Origin: Dimorphilus gyrociliatus
Taxonomy: Eukaryota; Annelida; Polychaeta; Dinophilidae
Direction: 5' to 3'
Assembly: GCA_904063045.1 (NCBI GenBank)
Contig: CAJFCJ010000005.1
Coordinates: 1,953,167-2,017,166 of the forward strand
Length of the DNA: 64,000 nt
The translations under genes and the position numbers were made by a program. Every line of letters begins with the position of its first letter. Position 1 is the stretch's first letter. This document shows, one piece after another, positions 63,804 to 64,000 of this stretch. A model generated the notes under the pieces. That model did not search any database. It saw only the letters and a program-made list of their open reading frames with translations, and was not told the origin of the DNA.

Positions 63804-64000
63804 TGCTGTTCTCCAACGATTAAATGTATAGATTACCTCCCTTATTCTTTACGGAGGCCTGGTACGAACAAAAAATTCAGTGGTAACACTCCTTTTCACA
63901 TATTTCCACTTTTAACGATTCTTTCTCAATTACCAGTATCGTCTGCCTCGAGTGCTAAATTAAAGCTGAAGACGGCGCTTTAGTCGGTATTATTAACTGG
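63804..64000 (-). promoter_or_regulatory. 5' UTR and promoter side of the KIF21 gene
   Basis: Non-coding sequence directly upstream of the KIF21 start, cut by the window edge. Moderately GC-rich at 63.93-63.98 kb, which may be the core promoter. Confidence 0.4.

Noticed and set aside
1-64000. tRNA, rRNA, CRISPR array, bacterial operon or intact transposon
   Set aside because: Looked for tRNA B-box-like words, direct-repeat arrays and transposase or reverse-transcriptase motifs by eye; none found. A covariance-model scan would be needed to exclude small RNAs such as microRNAs.

Overview
The window is nuclear DNA from a small, gene-dense invertebrate. It is AT-rich, with many introns of about 35-130 nt, GT-AG splice sites throughout, and animal-only gene families. 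The best guess is an annelid with a compact genome, because one gene encodes a DLamide-type neuropeptide precursor (a family described in annelids) and there is a tandem trio of GATA4/5/6-class factors. The species is inferred, not read directly. Gene models below were built by hand from splice phase and homology recalled from known families; exon ends may be off by a base or two.

Layout, left to right. (1) 1-2058, minus: a secreted LPMO-like protein, cut by the window edge, head-to-head with (2) an LRRC74-type leucine-rich-repeat protein at 2819-4556, plus. (3) Three GATA zinc-finger genes in tandem on minus: 5001-7127 (perhaps with one more 5' coding exon), 9289-10423 and 13331-16333, the last with spliced 5' UTR reaching about 17.6 kb. 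(4) About 8 kb without a gene (17.8-25.9 kb), holding microsatellites and two pairs of diverged, duplicated non-coding elements. (5) A tandem pair of DEG/ENaC channels on minus (25916-27690 and 28163-30630), both 458 aa with almost identical exon sizes. (6) A small two-EF-hand protein, minus, 31206-31730. (7) A single-exon 584-aa protein, plus, 36073-37827, ending in an alpha-crystallin (Hsp20) domain. (8) The DLamide precursor, plus, 40242-40514, with a spliced 5' UTR. (9) A compact SETD1-type H3K4 methyltransferase, minus, 42505 to about 45.8 kb or beyond. (10) An EML1-type microtubule-associated WD40 protein, minus, 47313-56691, with several small in-frame exons. (11) A KIF21-type kinesin-4, minus, 57331-63803, complete apart from its 5' UTR.

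The neighbours do not form a pathway. Some local groupings make sense: the GATA cluster as a developmental regulator block with a large flanking regulatory domain; the two channels as a recent-looking tandem duplication; EML and KIF21, both microtubule regulators with WD40 propellers, side by side. At least ten copies of the core AGATGGCR (either strand) lie in non-coding DNA and resemble the CTCF core. No rRNA, tRNA, CRISPR array, bacterial operon or intact transposon was found.
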